Positions 1-8,115 of a DNA stretch of 64,000 bases are shown here, piece by piece. Source of the DNA: Faecalibacterium hattorii. Lineage in GTDB: Bacteria > Bacillota > Clostridia > Oscillospirales > Ruminococcaceae. The translations under genes and the position numbers were made by a program. Positions within the stretch are counted from its first letter, which is position 1. Every line of letters starts with the position of its first letter. Below the pieces are notes generated by a model that was not told the origin of the DNA, did no database searches, and worked only from the letters and a program-made list of their open reading frames with translations. The stretch spans positions 1-64,000 of the forward strand of contig NZ_PRLC01000011.1 of the NCBI RefSeq assembly GCF_003287455.1, read 5' to 3'.

Positions 1-294
1 TGTTTACCGTGTTTTTCCAACACGAAAATAGGTTCCGTTACAAGTTTTTCGATATTGTTCAATTTTCAAGGTCCTGTAAGCGCCTCAACCTTTCGGCTGA
101 CGACTTGATTATTTTATCACAGAAGTGATTTTTTGTCAAGCTCTTTTTTCAAAGCTGTCGAACTTTCTGAACTTGGAGCGTCCCGAAACCTCTCAAATCT
201 CTTTGGTGTTTCTTGACGTCTATTGGTTCTTTTCTTCGGCTTCTTGCTGAGGCTTCGGAAGTCATTCTTTTGTCTCAGCGCTTGGCGCTCAGGT
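1..294 (-). promoter_or_regulatory. rRNA operon leader (transcribed leftward; 16S gene lies outside)
   Basis: On the minus strand this stretch runs from a consensus promoter toward the left window edge. It contains the sequence CCTTGAAAATTGAAC (complement of about 60-75), a motif typical of rRNA leaders and spacers in Firmicutes, with a T-rich and hairpin-prone context. No long open frame with coding character is seen. I infer the untranslated leader of an rrn operon whose 16S gene starts left of base 1; the rRNA itself is not visible, so this rests on the motif and the promoter. Confidence 0.55.
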
Positions 295-323
295 ATAATA
301 CCATACCCCCGGAGGAATGTCAA
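295..323 (-). promoter_or_regulatory. Consensus sigma-A-type promoter, leftward (probable rrn P)
   Basis: Reading the minus strand, TTGACA (318-323) is separated by exactly 17 bases from TATTAT (295-300). It points away from coaX and into the leader with the rRNA-type motif, so it most likely drives an rRNA operon beyond the window edge. Confidence 0.75.
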
Positions 324-383
324 CACTTTTTTGCAAGTTTTTTCAAAAAACTTCAAGTTTCTGTTTGCGGGCAGAAAACTGAA

Positions 384-434
384 CCTCTCCGAGACGGCCA
401 AGGCCGTCTCGGCTCCCCTTTTGCAAGGGGAGCT
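384..434. repeat. Double-hairpin palindromic repeat (CCTCTCC family)
   Basis: Starts with CCTCTCC and holds two adjacent perfect hairpins: GAGACGGCC/GGCCGTCTC (391-410) and GCTCCCCTT/AAGGGGAGC (412-433). The same plan (CTCTC lead, gene-coloured stem, then a GCTCCCC stem) recurs at 35337-35380 and 56893-57027. It sits just upstream of coaX, where it could also stop transcription. Confidence 0.6.
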
Positions 435-497
435 TGCAGTTTTGAGCGGGGTGTTATATTATATAATTACATTATAAGGCAGAGGAGGCCCCTGACC

Positions 498-1274
498 ATG
501 ATCCTGACGGTCAACATCGGCAACACACACATCACCATCGCCGGCTACGAGCACGACGCGCTGCAATTCAGCGGGCGGCTCCACTCCGACACAGCAGCGA
601 CCATTGATGAATACGCCATGAATCTGCTGAATCTGCTTTCCTTATATCGCGTCGAGCCGGAGCGGATCGAGGGCGGCATTCTGGGTAGTGTGGTGCCCGC
701 GCTGACAGGCCGGGTGCTGGCGGCGCTGCGAATGCTCTCTTCTGCCCGCATCCTGACCGTCGGGCCGGGGCTGAAGAGCGGCATCAAGCTGCGGCTCGAC
801 AATCCTGCCCAACTGGGCGCCGAACTGCTCTGCGGTGCGGTGGCGGCGCTGGCCGAGGGACCCGGCCCGCTGGCTGTCATTTCCGCCGACACTGCCATCT
901 CCATCATGGCCGTCAACGAGAAGCAGGAGCTGGTGGGCGGCGTCATTATGCCCGGCCCGCAGCTTTCACAGGCGGCGCTGGTACAGAAAACCGCCCAGCT
1001 GCCCCAGATCGACCTTTCCGCACCGGCGGCCCCCTCCATTCTGGGCAAGAACACCGCCGCCTGTTTGCAGAACGGTTTTGTGCTGGGCACCGCCGGGCTG
1101 CTGGATGGCTTGGCCGAGCGGTTCCGCGCCGAGCTTGGCCCCGACCTGAAGTTCTACGCCACCGGCAATCTGCCCCGCACCATCCGCGAGGCATGCCGCA
1201 CCAACATTCTCTACCGCGAAACGCTCATTACAGATGGCTTGTACCGCATCTGGCTGAAGAATAAAAAGGGGTAA
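498..1274 (+). CDS. coaX: CoaX-like protein (type III pantothenate kinase family) with divergent catalytic motifs
   Basis: 258 residues, the normal length for type III pantothenate kinase, which phosphorylates pantothenate in the first step of CoA synthesis. The ATG at 498 follows GAGGAGG with good spacing; longer in-frame starts upstream run through a repeat and are rejected. The fold signature is recognisable: NIGNTH at residues 6-11, DNP then GAEL at 107-110, and the GGVIMPG segment after a SADTA motif near 129. Known family members have D at position 6 (DxGNT), GADR instead of GAEL, and DxGTA instead of SADTA. All three acidic signature positions are changed here, so activity is doubtful. 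It may be a pseudo-enzyme or a variant acting on another acceptor. The gene stands alone, and its stop codon touches a structured repeat. Confidence 0.8.
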   Translation: MILTVNIGNTHITIAGYEHDALQFSGRLHSDTAATIDEYAMNLLNLLSLYRVEPERIEGGILGSVVPALTGRVLAALRMLSSARILTVGPGLKSGIKLRLDNPAQLGAELLCGAVAALAEGPGPLAVISADTAISIMAVNEKQELVGGVIMPGPQLSQAALVQKTAQLPQIDLSAPAAPSILGKNTAACLQNGFVLGTAGLLDGLAERFRAELGPDLKFYATGNLPRTIREACRTNILYRETLITDGLYRIWLKNKKG

Positions 1275-1418
1275 CGAATCCTCCCGGAAGCATGGGAAAC
1301 GGTAGTCCTCTTGTTAGACATTCCTATGGGCCTAGGAACCGCGGGCTAAGCAACAGCCCACCGGGCTGATTGCTTACGGCACTTCGTGCCGCCGCCCTGT
1401 TCGAATCCTCCCGGAAGC
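1275..1418 (+). repeat. Structured tRNA-associated repeat, copy A
   Basis: Begins directly after the coaX stop. A 17-base direct repeat, CGAATCCTCCCGGAAGC, brackets the unit (1275-1291 and 1402-1418). The core from 1315 matches copy B at 36936 almost base for base: hairpin TTCCTA/TAGGAA, a long stem TAAGCAACAGCCC/GGGCTGATTGCTTA, then CGGCAC-TTC-GTGCCG and CCGCCCTGTTCGA. The tail TTCGAATCCTCCCGG (1400-1414) equals the T-arm of the tRNA-Arg gene lying on the other strand at 1462-1476, forming an inverted repeat around the terminator. Paired base changes between copies keep the stems, suggesting a conserved folded RNA or DNA. I do not recognise the family. Confidence 0.7.
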
Positions 1419-1456
1419 AAAAAATCCCAGTACACATTTGTGTACTGGGATTTTTA
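1419..1456. terminator. Bidirectional terminator between repeat copy A and tRNA-Arg
   Basis: Perfect stem of AAAAATCCCAGTACACA with its complement and a two-base loop, giving A/T runs on both sides. It ends transcription of tRNA-Arg leftward and of coaX plus the repeat rightward. Confidence 0.85.
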
Positions 1457-1530
1457 TGCGACCGGGAGGATTCGAACCTCTGGCCTTCCGGGTCGGAGCC
1501 GAACGCTCTATCCAGCTGAGCTACGATCGC
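1457..1530 (-). tRNA. tRNA-Arg (anticodon CCG)
   Basis: The minus strand folds as a cloverleaf: acceptor GCGATCG/CGGTCGC, D-stem GCTC/GAGC, anticodon stem TTCGG/CCGGA with loop CTCCGAC (anticodon CCG, reads CGG), and T-loop TTCGAAT. The 3' CCA is not encoded. The outer T-stem pair is an A-C mismatch. A TTGCAT-N17-TATACT promoter lies just upstream. Confidence 0.9.
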
Positions 1531-1558
1531 ACATGCCTGAACGAATTCAGTATAAGGT

Positions 1559-1587
1559 AGTATAGCACAGCTGCCCAAAAAATGCAA
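1559..1587 (-). promoter_or_regulatory. Promoter of tRNA-Arg
   Basis: Minus strand TTGCAT (1582-1587), 17-base spacer, TATACT (1559-1564), about 30 bases upstream of the tRNA 5' end. Confidence 0.65.
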
Positions 1588-1662
1588 ATAGAAATCTTCA
1601 CCCCATTTTTCATTCGTTCTGCCGCTCTGCAAAATTTCACCCGTCTTTTGGCGGTTCCCATC

Positions 1663-1690
1663 TTGCAAAAGCGCCGTCGGGCTTTATAAT
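1663..1690 (+). promoter_or_regulatory. Promoter of the first MATE transporter gene
   Basis: TTGCAA (1663-1668), 16-base spacer, TATAAT (1685-1690), about 60 bases before the ATG at 1751. Confidence 0.65.
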
Positions 1691-1750
1691 AGAGCTTGTG
1701 CCCCGGTGTGCGCGGGCACGGTTTAGGATTTGAAAAAGGGATCATCAACT

Positions 1751-3118
1751 ATGAAATCGAACACCCAAACGCTGACGGAAGGGCCTCTGGCCAAGCAGAT
1801 CCTTCTGGTCAGTCTCCCGCTGGCGCTTTCCAACCTCTTACAGGTGCTGTTCAACATGTCGGACGTGGCCGTGGTAGGCCGGTTCGCGGGCTCCACGGCG
1901 CTGGGCGCGGTGGGCTCCACCAGCATCTTCGTCACCCTGTTCACCGGCTTCCTCATCGGCCTGAGCAACGGCATCAACGTGCTGGTGGCCCGCTTTTACG
2001 GGGCCAAGCACGGCGACGACGTCCGGTGCACGGTCCACTCAGCGCTGGTGGTCAGCTTCATTGCCGGTGTGGTGCTGCTGGGCATCGGGCTGCTGGGTTC
2101 CCCCGCCCTGCTCCGGCTCCTGAACACCAAGGACGACCTGCTCCCCGGCGCCATCCTCTACCTGCGGGTCTACTTCCTCGGTATGCCGGCGCTGGCGCTC
2201 TACAACTTCGGCAACGCCATCTTCAGCGCCATCGGCGACACAAAAAAACCGCTGTACTTTCTGAGCATCGCGGGCGTTCTGAACATCCTGCTCAACCTCT
2301 TCTTCGTCATTATCTGCAAGCTGGACGTAGCGGGCGTGGCGCTGGCCAGCGCCATCTCCCAGTGCGTCTCGGCGGGGCTCATCCTCCACGCCCTGACCAA
2401 GGTGCAGGACTGCTACGCCCTCGATTTCAAACAGGCCAAGCTCGACCCCGCCATGACCAAAAGCATCCTTGCTCTCGGTCTGCCCGCCGGGTTCCAGAAC
2501 GCCATCTTCGCCATCGCGAACCTCTTCATTCAGGCGGGCGTCAACTCCTTCGACTCCCTCATGGTCAAGGGCAACTCCGCCGCCGCCAACGCCGACAACC
2601 TCATCTACGACTGCATGGCCGCCTTCTACATGGCCTGTGCCAGCTTCATGAGCCAGAACTACGGCGCGGGCAAGCCCGACCGCGTAAAGAAAAGCTACTT
2701 CATCGCACTGGCCTACTCTTTTGGCGTAGGTCTGCTGCTGGGCGGCAGCCTGTTCCTGTTCGGGCGGCAGTTCCTCGCCCTGTTCACCACGGAAGCCGCC
2801 GTTATCGACGCAGGCATGAAGCGCGTGGGCGTCATGGGCCTTGCCTACTGCATCTCCGCTTTTATGGACTGCACCATTGCCGCCTCCCGCGGCCTTGGCA
2901 AGACTGTCGTGCCCACCATCATCGTCATCCTCGGCTCCTGTGTGTTCCGGGTGATCTGGGTGTACACCATCTTTGCCCACTTCCACACCATCCCGTCCCT
3001 CTACCTGCTCTACCCCTGCTCGTGGATCCTGACTGCCTTCGCAGAGATCCTCTACTTCGTCCACTGCTACAAGGACGCCATGAAGATCTTCAAGGTATCC
3101 GTCCCCGCTTCGCTGTAA
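1751..3118 (+). CDS. MATE family efflux transporter (1)
   Basis: 455 residues, the usual MATE length, with about twelve hydrophobic segments in two similar halves (repeat starts near residues 15 and 240). The N-terminal pattern LAKQILLVSLPLALSNLLQ and the VGRFAGSTALGAVG loop are typical of the NorM/DinF-like cation-coupled multidrug exporters in the cytoplasmic membrane. ATG at 1751 is preceded by AAGGGA; an in-frame TTG at 1730 lacks a better site. It has its own promoter and ends in a strong terminator, so it is monocistronic. Substrate cannot be told from sequence. Two more MATE genes lie at 12174 and 22274 and are clearly different proteins. Confidence 0.9.
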   Translation: MKSNTQTLTEGPLAKQILLVSLPLALSNLLQVLFNMSDVAVVGRFAGSTALGAVGSTSIFVTLFTGFLIGLSNGINVLVARFYGAKHGDDVRCTVHSALVVSFIAGVVLLGIGLLGSPALLRLLNTKDDLLPGAILYLRVYFLGMPALALYNFGNAIFSAIGDTKKPLYFLSIAGVLNILLNLFFVIICKLDVAGVALASAISQCVSAGLILHALTKVQDCYALDFKQAKLDPAMTKSILALGLPAGFQNAIFAIANLFIQAGVNSFDSLMVKGNSAAANADNLIYDCMAAFYMACASFMSQNYGAGKPDRVKKSYFIALAYSFGVGLLLGGSLFLFGRQFLALFTTEAAVIDAGMKRVGVMGLAYCISAFMDCTIAASRGLGKTVVPTIIVILGSCVFRVIWVYTIFAHFHTIPSLYLLYPCSWILTAFAEILYFVHCYKDAMKIFKVSVPASL

Positions 3119-3132
3119 CATTTCAGAGATCA

Positions 3133-3175
3133 ACAAAAGGCAGATGCCGTATCGCGCGGCATCTGCCTTTTTTGT
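3133..3175 (+). terminator. Terminator after MATE (1)
   Basis: AAAGGCAGATGCCG pairs with CGGCATCTGCCTTT around a short loop and is followed by a T run; it serves the rightward MATE gene and faces the leftward acyltransferase gene. Confidence 0.85.
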
Positions 3176-3182
3176 GCCCATT

Positions 3183-4263
3183 TCAACCTTTTTTCAGAAA
3201 CAGCGTTCCGATATGTGGAATTTTACTTGCACCTTCTACGATAAGATAGCTCAAAAGATATGTTCCAATTGCCAACGCAATAACTTCTGTCGATTTGTCG
3301 CCAATGACCCCCACGTTCTTTATCTCCACCATGAGAAGCATATCATGCAGCAAATAGATTCCAAACGAGCAAATGGAAAGCCTTTTGGCCGGCCGTTCAA
3401 TCCAGCTAGGGAATTTTATGTTCATCAGCGTGATAAATATTCCTGCGCCGATCAACGGCATCAGATAGTAATTATACCATACCTGCCACGCGATTCCCTG
3501 AGAGAAGTACGCCAGTTGCGCGTACACTGTCCGCGCGTACCCCCCCCCCCATTAGAATCGCGAAAATCATTGCAATGCGATATTTTTTCTCGCATAAAAC
3601 TTTCTTGCAACGTGCAATCGCATATCCCAATATCAAATATAAGCCATAGGCATTCCCTCCATAGCTCAAGTCGATTTGGGCGTATACCATTTCATTCGAC
3701 GGAATTTGCAGCATCGACTGATACGAATTCACACTCGGAACTATGAAAAGGTACACATACACAGCAAGCATCATGATAGACAACAGCGTCCAAGGTATTT
3801 GCTTCAACGCGTTCGCCACATATGGCAAAAACAGATACATTCCAATAATCATCGGCATGTACCATGTATGGCTCAACCCCGCATGTTCCAAAAATAATGC
3901 CCGCCGAATATATTGCGCCACATCAAACGGCATCTGATAATACCATGCTAAGAAAACACAATAGATAAAAATCCATAATTCCCAGACGCCCAGCATCGGC
4001 AGAAAGTTGTGTTTATAAAATCTTTTTATTTTGTTCTCATCATAACTTTGCGGAAGCAAAAGATAGCCGGATAAGAGCAGAAAAAGCGGAACTCCGCATC
4101 TTCCAAATGTAAATGCCGCAAAATAAAACGCGCTGCTGCTGTGGGGAATCATCTGATACTGCTCCATACTCATAGAGTAAACAGACTCCGCGGCATGATT
4201 CATCACAACACAAAATGCTGCTAATGCGCGTATCACATCCAAATCACTGTCACGCTGCTTCAT
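3183..4263 (-). pseudogene. Acyltransferase family 3 membrane protein, frameshifted at an 11-G tract (possibly phase-variable)
   Basis: The first frame (4263 to 3472) gives 263 residues beginning MKQRDSDLDVIRALAAF; the second frame continues with VYAQLAYFSQGIAWQ to 3183. Removing one G from the tract at 3540-3550 joins them into about 359 residues, the normal size for this family (OafA/YrhL/WecH type), which O-acylates surface polysaccharide or lipid-linked sugars at the membrane. The conserved RALAAFCVVMNH segment near residue 11 carries the catalytic-type histidine, and GVPLFLLLSGYLL fits the family's second motif. About ten membrane segments are expected. Base composition is visibly more A+T-rich than its neighbours, suggesting acquisition. 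The start lies seven bases after the aldo/keto reductase stop, so it is probably cotranscribed. A sequencing error in the homopolymer is the main alternative. Confidence 0.75.
3540..3550. repeat. Homopolymeric C11 (G11 on the coding strand)
   Basis: Eleven consecutive C on the plus strand inside the acyltransferase gene. With 10 or 13 G the downstream frame is open to 3183; with 11, as here, translation ends at 3472. Confidence 0.9.
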
Positions 4264-4269
4264 ATTTCA

Positions 4270-5298
4270 TTACACCTTTACTTCTCCCGCCAGCACCCGC
4301 TTATAGTCCTCGTAGTTGCGGGCCAGCAGGGCGGGCGTATCCAGCCCATAGGGGCACTTGGCCTTGCACTGGTTGCAGTGCAGACAGTTCTCGATCTTCT
4401 TCATTTTGGCCTGTCCCTCCGGGCTCAGGTAGGCCGCAGCGGGCGACCGGCGCAGGAGAAGGCTCATGCGGGCGCAGCTGTTGATCTCGATGCCCACCGG
4501 GCAGGGCATACAGTAGCCGCAACCCCGGCAGAACTCGCCGCGCAGCTCGGCGCGGTCCTTCTCGATGACGGCCCGCAGTTCCTCGTTCATCCGGGGCGGG
4601 TTGTCGATATAGGAGAGGAACTCGTCCAGCTCCGTTTCCCGCTGCACGCCCCAGATGGGCAGGACGTTGTCGTACTGGGCCTCAAAGGCGTAGGCGGCGG
4701 CGCTGTTGGTGATGAGGCCGCCGGACAGGCCCTTCATCGCGATGAAGCCGACGTCCTTTGCTCGGCACAGCTCCACCAGCTCCAATTCCTGCTCGCCGGA
4801 AATGTAGCTGAACGGGAACTGCAGCGTCTCGTACAGGCCGCTCTCGATGGCCTCCTTCGCCACGGTCAGGCGGTGGTTGGTCAGGCCGATGTGGCGGATC
4901 ATTCCCTTTTCCTTGGCCTCCAGCGCGGCTTCATACAGGCCGGAGCCGTCGCCGGGCTTGGGGCAGAAGGCGGGGTTGTGGAACTGGTACAGGTCGATGT
5001 ACTCGGTGCGCAGGTTCCGGAGGGAGGTGTGCAGGTCCTCCCAGAAATCCTCTGCGTTCTGGGCGGCGGTCTTGGTAGCAATATAGACCTCGCTGCGGAT
5101 GCCCTCGAAGGCCTCGCCCAGCTTCACTTCGCTGTCGGTGTAGGCGCGGGCGGTGTCGAAAAAGCGGATGCCGGCCTTGTAGGCCTTGCGGGCCAGATGC
5201 ACCGCGTCTTCCTGTGAGATGCGCTGGATGGGCAGCGCGCCGAAACCGTTTTTGTTCACGGTGATGTCGGTGGTGCCAAGAGTGACCATGTCCTTCAT
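4270..5298 (-). CDS. Aldo/keto reductase with C-terminal 4Fe-4S ferredoxin domain
   Basis: 342 residues. ATG at 5298 follows AGGAGG; the longer in-frame start at 5346 precedes the promoter and is unlikely. The N-terminal two thirds form an AKR barrel: FFDTARAYTD gives the Asp and Tyr of the catalytic tetrad, IATKT the Lys, and YQFHNP the His. The C-terminal part has two cysteine clusters, CRGCGYCMPCP and CLHCNQCKAKCP, expected to bind 4Fe-4S centres. This architecture is common in anaerobes and suggests electron transfer between ferredoxin and a carbonyl or sugar substrate, which cannot be named here. It is first in a short operon with the frameshifted acyltransferase. Confidence 0.88.
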   Translation of the reverse strand: MKDMVTLGTTDITVNKNGFGALPIQRISQEDAVHLARKAYKAGIRFFDTARAYTDSEVKLGEAFEGIRSEVYIATKTAAQNAEDFWEDLHTSLRNLRTEYIDLYQFHNPAFCPKPGDGSGLYEAALEAKEKGMIRHIGLTNHRLTVAKEAIESGLYETLQFPFSYISGEQELELVELCRAKDVGFIAMKGLSGGLITNSAAAYAFEAQYDNVLPIWGVQRETELDEFLSYIDNPPRMNEELRAVIEKDRAELRGEFCRGCGYCMPCPVGIEINSCARMSLLLRRSPAAAYLSPEGQAKMKKIENCLHCNQCKAKCPYGLDTPALLARNYEDYKRVLAGEVKV

Positions 5299-5334
5299 AA
5301 GAAACCTCCTGTTTCCGAATGACTCTCTTCTGCT

Positions 5335-5363
5335 ATTATAAAGCAAAGGGCCGACGGTGGCAA
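5335..5363 (-). promoter_or_regulatory. Promoter of the aldo/keto reductase operon
   Basis: Minus strand TTGCCA (5358-5363), 17-base spacer, TATAAT (5335-5340), about 35 bases before the start codon. Confidence 0.7.
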
Positions 5364-5391
5364 TGCCCCGCCGGCTCTTTTGCTTGGCTGT
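5345..5391 (-). terminator. Probable terminator of the 5392-6408 gene
   Basis: Imperfect G+C-rich stem (GAGCCGGCGGGGC against CCACCGTCGGCCC) followed on the minus strand by CTTTGCTTT. It overlaps the promoter of the next gene. Confidence 0.5.
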
Positions 5392-6408
5392 TTATTCGTA
5401 ATCGTGGTTCAGGAACATGGCCTTGATGACAACGACCTCGTCATACTCGTCCTGATCGACCTGAACATCGGCGTTCAGCTCTTTCAGGCGGTTCTTAACG
5501 GCATCCAGCGCCTCCGGCACGGTGACGGCGCGGCCCTCTTCAATGGCGTCCATCATCCGCTTGAGCACCACCGGGTGTGCGTAATAGCTGGGCACCGGGA
5601 AAGCCCCATTGGGGTAGGTCTTGACGTAATCCGCCGCAGCCTGTTCCGCTTTTTCGGCGCGCTTCATGATGGAGTTGTGGTTGTTGCGGGCCGTGGGCAG
5701 CATATTGTAGCTGGAAAAGAGGAAGATGGCCGCAAAGCCGAACAGCGCAAAATAGATGCCGTAGTTGCCCACATGGTTGGTGATGGCGTACAGGCCGTAA
5801 GCCGCCGCCACGATGCCAAAAATGAAGATGGTCAGCGCGACGTAGCGGTACACGGGCTTGCTCTTGAGCTGGGCACGCTTGCGGCGCTCGGCGGCGCTCA
5901 GCTCGTCCGAGACGGCGGGCTTTGCCTCCAAGAACTCCTTCGCCCTGCGCAGCACGGTCAGGCTGTGTTCGGCGTCCTTGGTCAGCTCCGGCAGCTTGCG
6001 GGCAGCCTTTTCTGCGGCCTGTTTTGCCACGGCCTGTTCGCCCGCCGCGCTCAGCAGCTTGATCTGCGGCTGCTCCTTGGCGAGGACATCCAGCAGGGCG
6101 TCCACGTCCCGCTCATCCTTGAAGTTGCACTGCTTCTGCTTGCCGCCGTCGTACTCCACCACGAGGTAGGCCATGGAGGCGAACATTCCCTTGCCGGTAA
6201 AGCCGCCTTGGCTCATGGCCACCCGCTTGAAGACGCGGGTGATGCTGCCGTAGGGCAGATAATAGCGGCGGTCGATGTAGAAGCTGTTGAGGTAAAGCGC
6301 CTTTTTGCCCACGCCGCAGGGGCCGATCTTCTTACAGGCTTTTTTATCGGCTTCCAGCTCGTCGGCGTTGAGCTTCGCCAGACCCAGTTGTGCAGGTTTG
6401 AACAGCAT
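5392..6408 (-). CDS. Conserved membrane protein of unknown function
   Basis: 338 residues from the ATG at 6408, preceded by AGAGGGA; an in-frame upstream start lacks a ribosome site. The N-terminal 130 residues are soluble and contain short beta-type segments (ALYLNSFYIDRRYYLPYG, LVVEYDGGKQKQC), resembling a PH-like or sensor fold. A charged, Ala/Lys-rich helical stretch follows (about 140-190). Two hydrophobic helices near residues 210-255 (YVALTIFIFGIVAAAYGLYA and GIYFALFGFAAIFLF) form a membrane hairpin, and the C-terminus is soluble. I do not recognise the family. It is monocistronic between two terminators. Confidence 0.7.
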   Translation of the reverse strand: MLFKPAQLGLAKLNADELEADKKACKKIGPCGVGKKALYLNSFYIDRRYYLPYGSITRVFKRVAMSQGGFTGKGMFASMAYLVVEYDGGKQKQCNFKDERDVDALLDVLAKEQPQIKLLSAAGEQAVAKQAAEKAARKLPELTKDAEHSLTVLRRAKEFLEAKPAVSDELSAAERRKRAQLKSKPVYRYVALTIFIFGIVAAAYGLYAITNHVGNYGIYFALFGFAAIFLFSSYNMLPTARNNHNSIMKRAEKAEQAAADYVKTYPNGAFPVPSYYAHPVVLKRMMDAIEEGRAVTVPEALDAVKNRLKELNADVQVDQDEYDEVVVIKAMFLNHDYE

Positions 6409-6498
6409 AGTGTATCCCTCTTTTGTTTTGTTTGATCCCATTGTCCCACTGTATCCAAAAAATTGCAAGAGCCTTTTCCAAACCTTTGCCAAAAGAAA

Positions 6499-6535
6499 AC
6501 CGACCGCTGGGATGGGCAGCGGCCGGTTTGGAAGT
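6499..6535 (-). terminator. Terminator after the first cstA
   Basis: AACCGGCCGCTG pairs with CAGCGGTCGGTT around CCCATC on the minus strand, followed by TTCTTTT. Confidence 0.75.
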
Positions 6536-6563
6536 TACAGGGGGTTATGCCGCCATGAATGGG

Positions 6564-8069
6564 TTATGCGGCTTTCTTCGCAGTGGTCTTCTTCGTGGCG
6601 TGGAGGAAGATGGCCAGCATTGCGATCGCAAAGATGATACCGATGGGGTATGCCAGTGCGGTGTTGTAAATGGTGGCACCTTCTGCCGTCTTGCTGTTGA
6701 GCAGACCGCCCAAGCACTCAGGAGCCAGCACGAAGTAGGTGCAGGACACAGCGCTCATGAAGGTTGCAGGAACAGCGGTGATCCAGTAGTTCTTCTTCTC
6801 CTTGAACAGGTACATGGAAGCGGCCCACAGAACGATCATAGCGAGGGTCTGGTTGGTCCAGCTGAAGTAACGCCAGATGACGGTGTAGTTGATGAAGCCC
6901 AGTGCGTTGCCGATGCCAAGGAAAGCACCAATGCCCAGAACGGGGACGCAGAGCTTCAGGCGGTTTGCGTAGCTGTCCTGATCGAGCTTCAGCCAGTCGG
7001 CCAGAGTCAGACGAGCGGAACGGAAAGCCGTATCGCCGGAGGTGACGGGGCAGATGACGACGCCGATCATAGCCAGCGCAATGCCGATACCGCCCATGGT
7101 CTTGGAGCAGACATCATAGATGGCGGCGGACTGGCCTTCTGCCAGAGCGGCGGCCAGACCGGTGTTCAGACCACCGGTGACCTCATACAGAGAGCAACCA
7201 GCAGCGGCCCAGATCAGAGCAATGATGCCCTCACAGACCATGGCACCATAGAAGACGAAGTGGCCCTGCTTCTCACTCTTCATGCAGCGCGCCATGAGGG
7301 GCGACTGGGTGGAGTGGAAGCCGGAAATAGCGCCGCAGGCGACGGTGATGAACATGAAGCTCCAGATCGGGGTGCCCGACGGGTGCATGCTGCCGAAATG
7401 ATCCCACAGTTCGGGGATGGTGTAAGCGGGGTTGGTGAAGATACCGAAGATAACGCCCACAGCCATGATGATCAGGCAGATGCCGAACACGGGGTAGATC
7501 TTACCGATGATGGCGTCAATGGAAATGAAAGTCGCGATGAAGTAGTAGACCAGAATGATGATCAGCCAGAACAGGGTGGTGGTGAGCACGCCGCTCATGC
7601 CACTGTTCTTGCACAGGGTCACGATCAGGCCGGCAGGGCCGACTGCGAACACGGTACCGACCATGATCAGCAGCACGACGGAGAACACACGCATGATGTT
7701 CTGCATCACGGGTCCCAGATACTTACCGGTAACCTCAGCGATGGAAGCGCCCTCATTGCGCTCGCTCATCATACCGGAGAAGTAATCGTGGACGCCACCT
7801 GCAAAGATGGTACCAAAGGTGATCCACAGGAACACCACGGGGCCCCACAGAGCACCCTGCAGTGCACCGAAGATGGGGCCGAGGCCCGCAATGTTCAGCA
7901 ACTGGACGAGGAACAGCTTCCACTGGGGCATCACGACGTAGTCAACGCCATCGTTGATGCGCACAGCAGGAGTTTCACGGTCGTCCGGTCCAAACGTGTT
8001 GTCAACGATCTTGCCATAGACAAAATAGCCGATGATCAGGAGCGCCAGACAGAGTAAGAAACTAATCAT
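6564..8069 (-). CDS. cstA: CstA-family carbon starvation / pyruvate-type transporter (copy 1)
   Basis: 501 residues with well over ten hydrophobic segments. N-terminal FVYGKIVDNTFGPDDRETPA, the DGVDYVVMPQWKLF segment and GAISGFHSTQSPLMARC are hallmarks of the CstA family, inner-membrane transporters linked to peptide or pyruvate uptake in E. coli. Clostridial members are shorter than the 701-residue E. coli protein, as here. ATG at 8069 sits behind AAGGAGG. The neighbouring gene at 8526 codes for a paralogue of exactly equal length and near-identical sequence, so this is a tandem duplication. The upstream regions of both copies also share a conserved block with ATGTTAACAT, implying shared control. 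Confidence 0.92.
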   Translation of the reverse strand: MISFLLCLALLIIGYFVYGKIVDNTFGPDDRETPAVRINDGVDYVVMPQWKLFLVQLLNIAGLGPIFGALQGALWGPVVFLWITFGTIFAGGVHDYFSGMMSERNEGASIAEVTGKYLGPVMQNIMRVFSVVLLIMVGTVFAVGPAGLIVTLCKNSGMSGVLTTTLFWLIIILVYYFIATFISIDAIIGKIYPVFGICLIIMAVGVIFGIFTNPAYTIPELWDHFGSMHPSGTPIWSFMFITVACGAISGFHSTQSPLMARCMKSEKQGHFVFYGAMVCEGIIALIWAAAGCSLYEVTGGLNTGLAAALAEGQSAAIYDVCSKTMGGIGIALAMIGVVICPVTSGDTAFRSARLTLADWLKLDQDSYANRLKLCVPVLGIGAFLGIGNALGFINYTVIWRYFSWTNQTLAMIVLWAASMYLFKEKKNYWITAVPATFMSAVSCTYFVLAPECLGGLLNSKTAEGATIYNTALAYPIGIIFAIAMLAIFLHATKKTTAKKAA

Positions 8070-8115
8070 ACCAGAAACCTCCTTTTAAGATCCACGCCCG
8101 GCCCCATTCTGCCGT

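Noticed and set aside
213-497. N-terminal extension of coaX
   Set aside because: It would translate the rRNA promoter and a palindromic repeat, and the family starts at the ATG at 498 behind GAGGAGG.
3144-3746. 200-codon plus-strand frame opposite the acyltransferase
   Set aside because: It includes the MATE terminator, lacks a start signal, and has no domain-like sequence; the minus-strand family motifs are clear.
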